Positions 60,466 to 64,000 of a stretch of 64,000 nucleotides of DNA are shown piece by piece. Numbering within the stretch: position 1 is the first letter of the stretch; every line of letters begins with the position of its first letter. This DNA is from MFD01275-c22 sp963705885. Its GTDB lineage: Bacteria; Actinomycetota; Actinomycetes; JACCUZ01. Position numbers and translations under genes: made by a program. The notes beneath the pieces were generated by a model. That model searched no databases. It saw nothing but the letters and a program-made list of their open reading frames with translations, and was not told the origin of the DNA. The stretch covers positions 682,001 through 746,000 of the forward strand of contig OY970120.1 of assembly GCA_963705885.1 (NCBI GenBank), given 5' to 3'.

Positions 60466-61332
60466 TCAGCGCAGCCGCAGGTGCTGGAGCTTGTCGGGGT
60501 TGTAGACCGCGTCGACCTCGGTGATGCGCCCACCGTGCACGGTGAATCCGATGGCGCCAACGACACCGTCGTCGGTGACGACCACCACGCCGAGGGACCC
60601 GCTGACCGAGACGACCCGGGCGGCGTCGACGTAGTGCGGCGCCTGCCGGAGCACCATCCGCGCGACCTGCTCGGCGCCGCGGACCGGGCGCAGCGGCGCG
60701 GGCAGGCGGCCGCCGCCGTCGCTGCGCCACACCACGTCGGGGTCGAGCACCCGCACCAGTCCCGCCAGGTCACCGTCGCGGGCGGCGCCCAGGAAGGCCT
60801 CGATCGCGGCACGTTGCGATGCCTGGTCGGCGTCGAAGCGCGGGCGACGGTCCGCGACCCGCCGTCGCGCCCGGCTGGCCAGCTGACGCACACCCGCGGG
60901 CGTCCGGCCGACCACCTCGGCGATCTCCTCGAACGCCAGCCCGAAGACGTCGTGCAGCACGAACGCGGTGCGCTGGGCCGGCGACAGGGTCTCGAGCACG
61001 ACGAGCATCGCCAGGCCGACCGACTCGTCGAGGGTGACCTGCTCGGCGGGGTCGGCGTCCTCGACCACCGGCTCGGGCAGCCACTCGCCGACGTACTCCT
61101 CGCGCCGCGCGCGGGCAGAGCGCAGCTGGTCGAGACAGATCCGCGCGACAACCCGCGTCAGCCACGCGCGGGGCGAGGCGATCTCACCGGGGTCCACCCG
61201 CTGCAGGCGCAGCCAGGCCTCCTGCACCGCGTCGTCGGCGTCGGTGGCGCTGCCGAGCAGGCGGTAGCCGACCGCTCGCAGGTAGGGCCGGTGCCGCTCG
61301 AACTCCTCGTCGAGCCGGGTCTGGTCGTCCAT
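60466..61332 (-). CDS. ECF41-group sigma factor (SigJ-like)
   Basis: A 288-residue ECF sigma factor with a SnoaL-like C-terminal extension. Regions 2 and 4 occupy about residues 10-165 (GSATDADDAVQEAWLRLQRV; AFEEIAEVVGRTPAGVRQLA). The linker carries WLPEP (84-88), and the extension carries DGGGR (205-209) and NPDKL (278-282). These three motifs define group ECF41, which has no anti-sigma factor; the C-terminus regulates the protein itself. GGAGGA precedes ATG 61332. The divergent alpha/beta hydrolase is the likely target, with matching promoters in both directions. Confidence 0.95.
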   Translation of the reverse strand: MDDQTRLDEEFERHRPYLRAVGYRLLGSATDADDAVQEAWLRLQRVDPGEIASPRAWLTRVVARICLDQLRSARARREEYVGEWLPEPVVEDADPAEQVTLDESVGLAMLVVLETLSPAQRTAFVLHDVFGLAFEEIAEVVGRTPAGVRQLASRARRRVADRRPRFDADQASQRAAIEAFLGAARDGDLAGLVRVLDPDVVWRSDGGGRLPAPLRPVRGAEQVARMVLRQAPHYVDAARVVSVSGSLGVVVVTDDGVVGAIGFTVHGGRITEVDAVYNPDKLQHLRLR

Positions 61333-61333
61333 C

Positions 61334-61360
61334 GGTCACATCCTCCGCCGGTTCCCCGTC
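61334..61360 (+). promoter_or_regulatory. ECF41-type promoter toward alpha/beta hydrolase
   Basis: GGTCACA, 16 bases, CGTC. It agrees with the ECF41 consensus TGTCACA-N16-CGTC except for the first two bases. The -35 overlaps the ribosome site of the sigma gene. The expected start lies near 61368, giving a leader of about 58 bases. Confidence 0.7.
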
Positions 61361-61368
61361 TCCTGGGT

Positions 61369-61395
61369 GACGACAGCGACCGGCGGGATGTGACC
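61369..61395 (-). promoter_or_regulatory. ECF41-type promoter toward the sigma gene
   Basis: On the minus strand: GGTCACA, 16 bases, CGTC. Identical core elements and spacing to the plus-strand promoter. Transcription would start near 61362, about 30 bases before ATG 61332. Implies autoregulation. Confidence 0.7.
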
Positions 61396-61425
61396 GCCGG
61401 CGAGACCAGAGCGAGAGGTACGACC

Positions 61426-62367
61426 GTGAACGACAGCGATCTGCACGTGGCGGCAACCCGGCCGGACTGGCTGCCCGAGGAGCAGTGGCCGTTCGCCCTC
61501 CTCCGCCGGGAGGTGCTGGGCCACGGCGTGAGCTACGTCGACGTCGGCGAGGGACCCACGCTGCTGTTCGTGCACGCGGGGATGTGGAGCTTCGTGTGGC
61601 GCGAGGTCATCGACCGGCTCTCCGCCGACTTCCGGTGCGTGGCGATGGACTTCCCCGGCTCCGGTCTCTCCGACGCCCGGCCCGGCTACCGCCCCGGGCT
61701 GGCCCGTCACAGTGCGGTGCTGGCCGAGCTGGTCAGGCAGCTGGGACCGGACGAGGTCACCCTCGTCCTGCACGACCTGGGCGGGCCGGTCGGCCTCGAC
61801 CTCGCCCGGCAGCGCCCGGCCCTGGTCCGCGCCCTGGTCCTCACCCAGACGTTCGGCTGGTGGCCGCGGCAGCGGCTGCTGCGCGGCATGCTCAGGCTGA
61901 TGGGCGGGCGCACGATGCGCGCACTCGACGTCGCGACGAACCTGGTCCCCCGGCTGACGTCCAGCCGCGCGGGAGTCGGCCGGCACCTGGACCGGGCCGG
62001 GCGACGGGCGTTCCTCGGTCCGACGCGATCGGTCGGACCCCGAGCCGCCTTCCACGACCTGATGTACGACGCGGCCCGGTCGCGTCCGCTGCTCGACGCC
62101 GTCGAGGCCGCGCTGCGCGGGAGTCTGCGCGCCCGGCCGGTCCTCACGATCTTCGGGGAGCGCAACGACCCGATGCACTTCCAGCGCACCTGGCTGGAGC
62201 TGTTCCCGGCCGCGCGGCAGGTCGTGGTCGCGAAGGGCAACCACTTCCCGATGTGCGACGACCCCGACCTCTTCGCGGCGTCGCTGCGCGAGTGGTGGCG
62301 GGACGACGTGGCCGGGTCGGCCTCGCTCAGCCGGCGCGAGGGGACGCCAGCGCGACCGGGAGGGTGA
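61426..62367 (+). CDS. Alpha/beta hydrolase, haloalkane dehalogenase-like
   Basis: A 313-residue alpha/beta-hydrolase. The nucleophile elbow VLHDLGGPVG has D117 rather than serine, as in haloalkane dehalogenases and epoxide hydrolases. LLFVHAGMWSFVWREV provides the oxyanion region. D248 (FGERNDPM) and H273 (KGNHFPMCDDP) complete a likely triad. No signal peptide. GTG 61426 is supported by GAGAGG seven bases upstream. It diverges from the ECF41 sigma gene under a matched promoter pair. The last 41 bases overlap the RsbW-like gene. Substrate unknown. Confidence 0.85.
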   Translation: MNDSDLHVAATRPDWLPEEQWPFALLRREVLGHGVSYVDVGEGPTLLFVHAGMWSFVWREVIDRLSADFRCVAMDFPGSGLSDARPGYRPGLARHSAVLAELVRQLGPDEVTLVLHDLGGPVGLDLARQRPALVRALVLTQTFGWWPRQRLLRGMLRLMGGRTMRALDVATNLVPRLTSSRAGVGRHLDRAGRRAFLGPTRSVGPRAAFHDLMYDAARSRPLLDAVEAALRGSLRARPVLTIFGERNDPMHFQRTWLELFPAARQVVVAKGNHFPMCDDPDLFAASLREWWRDDVAGSASLSRREGTPARPGG

Positions 62368-62794
62368 ACCACACGGTCTTGCCGTCGTCGTGCGCCTCGG
62401 CGCCCCACCGGTCGCTGAAGCCCTCGACGAGCGCCAGGCCGCGGCCTCCGGGCCGGTCCGCGCTGTGCCCGTGCGACACCACGACGTCGCTGTCCTCGTC
62501 GTGGTCGCCGACGCACACGAGCGCCTGGCCGTCGTCCACGACGACGACCAGCTGCACCGTGGTGCGGGCGTGCAGGATCGCGTTGGTGACCAGCTCGCTG
62601 GCCAGCAGGACGGCGGTGTCGCGGTCCTCCTCGGCCACGCCGTCGAGCGCCTCGCGGACGAAGGAGCGCGCCTCGCGCACGGACGACGGCTCGGGGTCCA
62701 GGGACAGGTGCCTGCGCACGGCGTCGGGGCCAGGCATCATCGGGGGTGCCGCCAGCCTCAGCACGGCGTCCCAGGACGCACTTGTCCCCGTCAT
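62327..62794 (-). CDS. RsbW-like anti-sigma/serine kinase (HATPase)
   Basis: A 155-residue single-domain ATP-binding protein of the HATPase_c_2 class. It has SELVTNAILHARTTVQLVVV (N box), VGDHDEDSDVV in place of the usual D-x-G-x-G, and GGRGLALVEGFSDRWG. Such proteins are anti-sigma factors or regulators of anti-sigma antagonists. No sigma or STAS partner lies next to it. ATG 62794 is the start. It overlaps the hydrolase end by 41 bases. Confidence 0.85.
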   Translation of the reverse strand: MTGTSASWDAVLRLAAPPMMPGPDAVRRHLSLDPEPSSVREARSFVREALDGVAEEDRDTAVLLASELVTNAILHARTTVQLVVVVDDGQALVCVGDHDEDSDVVVSHGHSADRPGGRGLALVEGFSDRWGAEAHDDGKTVWFTLPVALASPRAG

Positions 62795-62913
62795 CCACAG
62801 TAGTTACCCCGTCGTAACCGACCTACGCACGGCTCCGGGCACTGATCGGCGGCCGGCACGCTCCCGGCCGGGCGCGTGCTAGCGTCGCGGGCGTACGGAT
62901 CCACCTCCAGAAC

Positions 62914-62999
62914 CACAGGGGAGCGCTGCAGCGCTGAGAGTGCGGGCCCGCCCGCAGACCCTCCAACCTGATCTGGGTAATGCCAGCGCAGGGAGTCGG
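62914..62999 (+). ncRNA. TPP (THI-box) riboswitch
   Basis: The conserved thiamine pyrophosphate aptamer: CAGGGGAGCG at the start, CTGAGAGTGCGG, GCAGACCCTC, AACCTGATCTGGGTAATG and CCAGCGCAGGGAG. It lies about 90 bases before ykoE, so thiamine pyrophosphate should repress the transporter genes. Confidence 0.95.
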
Positions 63000-63089
63000 T
63001 TTCCACCCTGTCGTGACGGTCGCCTCCGGCGTCCGCCGCGGCGAGGGCTCAGAGCACGGCCGCCCCGTCCGACAGGACAGGAGCGAGAC

Positions 63090-63710
63090 ATGACCACCAC
63101 CACCGCGCCCCAGGCGCCGGCCGGCGCCGACCGCGCCACGTCGTCCTGGCGCACCGTCGACATCGTCGTCGCCTCGGCCATCGCCGTTGCCTTCGGCGTC
63201 GTCTTCTGGGCATGGGGCAACCTCTGGAACACCACCCAGTCGGCCTTCACCGCGTTCCCGCCGGCGCAGGGCTTCATGTACGGCGTGTGGCTGGTGCCCG
63301 GCGTCCTCGGCGCCCTCGTGGTCCGCAAGCGGGGCGCCGCGATCTACACCGCGCTGGTCGCCGCCACGGTGTCGGCCCTGCTGGGCACGGCGTGGGGACT
63401 GTCGGTCATCGCCTACGGCCTCGTCCAGGGCGCCGCCCCGGAGCTGGTCTTCGCGTTCGCGCTCTACCGCTCGTGGCGGCTGCCGACCGCCGTGGTCGCC
63501 GGCGCGGCCGCGGGTGCCTCGGCGGCCCTGCTGGACATCCTCTTCTACTACTCCGAGTGGTCGGGCGGCTGGCAGCTGACCTTCGCCGGGCTGCTCACCG
63601 TGTCGGCCGCGGTCATCGCCGGCCTCGGGTCCTGGCTGCTCGTGCGGGCGCTGGCCCGGACCGGGGTGCTCGCGCCGTTCGGCTCCGGCCGCGACCAGGC
63701 CCGCGTCTGA
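63090..63710 (+). CDS. ykoE: Thiamine/HMP ECF transporter substrate-binding subunit (YkoE)
   Basis: A 206-residue membrane protein with about six helices. Segments such as VVASAIAVAFGVVFWAWGNL and GFMYGVWLVPGVLGALVVRK match the S-component YkoE of the thiamine/hydroxymethylpyrimidine ECF transporter. The TPP riboswitch upstream and the following ABC ATPase support this role. ATG 63090 has AGGAG upstream. It overlaps the ATPase reading frame at its stop. Confidence 0.92.
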   Translation: MTTTTAPQAPAGADRATSSWRTVDIVVASAIAVAFGVVFWAWGNLWNTTQSAFTAFPPAQGFMYGVWLVPGVLGALVVRKRGAAIYTALVAATVSALLGTAWGLSVIAYGLVQGAAPELVFAFALYRSWRLPTAVVAGAAAGASAALLDILFYYSEWSGGWQLTFAGLLTVSAAVIAGLGSWLLVRALARTGVLAPFGSGRDQARV

Positions 63711-64000
63711 CCGGCCCCGCACCGGTCGGCGTCGAGGTACGCGGCTGGGGGTGGCGGCACGGCGGCCGGCAGGCCTGGGCTCTGCGCGGCGTCGACCTGC
63801 GGGTCGAGCCCGGCGAGCGGGTGCTCCTGCTCGGCCCGTCGGGGTCGGGCAAGAGCACCTTCCTGGCGGCGCTGGCCGGCCTGCTCGACCCCGCCGACGC
63901 GGGTGAGGAGGAGGGCAGCGTCCGGCTCGACGGCCGACCCGCCCGCGAGGCCCGGGCCCGGGCCGGCCTGGTGCTGCAGGACCCCGAGGCGGCTCTGGTC
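63707..64000 (+). CDS. ykoD: ECF transporter ATPase (YkoD-like), cut by right edge
   Basis: The first 98 codons of an ABC ATPase. The Walker A GPSGSGKSTFLAALAGLLDP appears at about residue 43, and the Q-loop LVLQDPEAAL ends at the edge. The frame is open back into the ykoE stop, and no ATG, GTG or TTG fits before the conserved sequence LTGPAPVGVEVRGWGWRHGG. The first possible initiation is CTG at 63707, which overlaps the ykoE stop as CTGA. Two ATPase halves are usual in YkoD; only the first is visible here. Confidence 0.85.
   Translation, partial: MTGPAPVGVEVRGWGWRHGGRQAWALRGVDLRVEPGERVLLLGPSGSGKSTFLAALAGLLDPADAGEEEGSVRLDGRPAREARARAGLVLQDPEAALV

Noticed and set aside
1..64000. CRISPR arrays, insertion sequences, prophage or toxin-antitoxin loci
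   Set aside because: No direct repeat array, transposase, integrase or typical toxin gene was seen in the window.

Overview
The window is about 64 kb of very GC-rich DNA (roughly 72-74% by eye). It has dense, often overlapping genes, strong G/C third-position bias, GTG starts and actinobacterial gene families: DevS/DevR, GTP-dependent PEPCK, an LLM-class oxidoreductase, ECF41 and SigL-like sigma factors, and DUF5808. The source is a member of the Actinomycetota. I cannot fix the genus from sequence alone. Nothing looks like a phage, transposon, integron or CRISPR locus.

Positions 1-26.7 kb form a hypoxia/dormancy island that resembles the DosR (DevR) regulon of mycobacteria. It encodes a DevR-like response regulator (cut by the left edge), a DevS-like GAF histidine kinase that keeps the haem-ligand histidine, a CBS-domain protein and two tandem-domain universal stress proteins. 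Metabolic genes are phosphoketolase and acetate kinase, a flavodoxin, a zinc alcohol dehydrogenase, two Acg-type nitroreductases, an acetyl-CoA hydrolase/transferase and a DoxX-like protein. The complete narK-narK-narGHJI operon ends in a cupin gene, and an LLM oxidoreductase overlaps a GH13 glucosidase. Nearly every intergenic region that faces a gene start carries a copy of the palindrome GGGACCTTGGTCCC or a close variant. Six clear copies and one weak one were found, mostly between divergent genes. The parts fit together as redox/gas sensing, substrate-level ATP from acetyl phosphate, nitrate respiration and stress survival.

Positions 26.8-31.6 kb hold small proteins, a lipoprotein diverging from an ECF sigma/anti-sigma pair, and a large secreted protein. 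The sigma gene and the lipoprotein gene are served by mirror-image promoters of the form TGAACC-N16-CGT. Each ends exactly nine bases before a GTG start.

Positions 31.9-39.7 kb encode a Gram-positive type IV pilus: pilT facing pilB-pilC-minor pilins-large pilin-associated protein, then the major pilin and a strong terminator. Both pilB and the major pilin gene have a sigma28 (FliA/WhiG)-like promoter, TCAAG-N14-GCCGA.

Positions 40-64 kb are a mixed chromosomal region. It holds PEPCK, a YihY-type membrane protein, a secreted heparinase-like protein, a PAP2 phosphatase, an FAD-linked oxidase facing a large LuxR ATPase regulator, a DUF4242 protein, a GAF-PAS-GGDEF-EAL protein and a flavohaemoglobin. 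These are followed by several small enzymes, an unexported GH25/M15-like hydrolase, an ECF41 sigma factor diverging from an alpha/beta hydrolase (again with two matching promoters), an RsbW-like kinase, and a TPP riboswitch in front of a thiamine ECF transporter that runs off the right edge. Three tRNA genes (Arg-ACG, Ser-GCT, Ser-TGA) lie on the minus strand.
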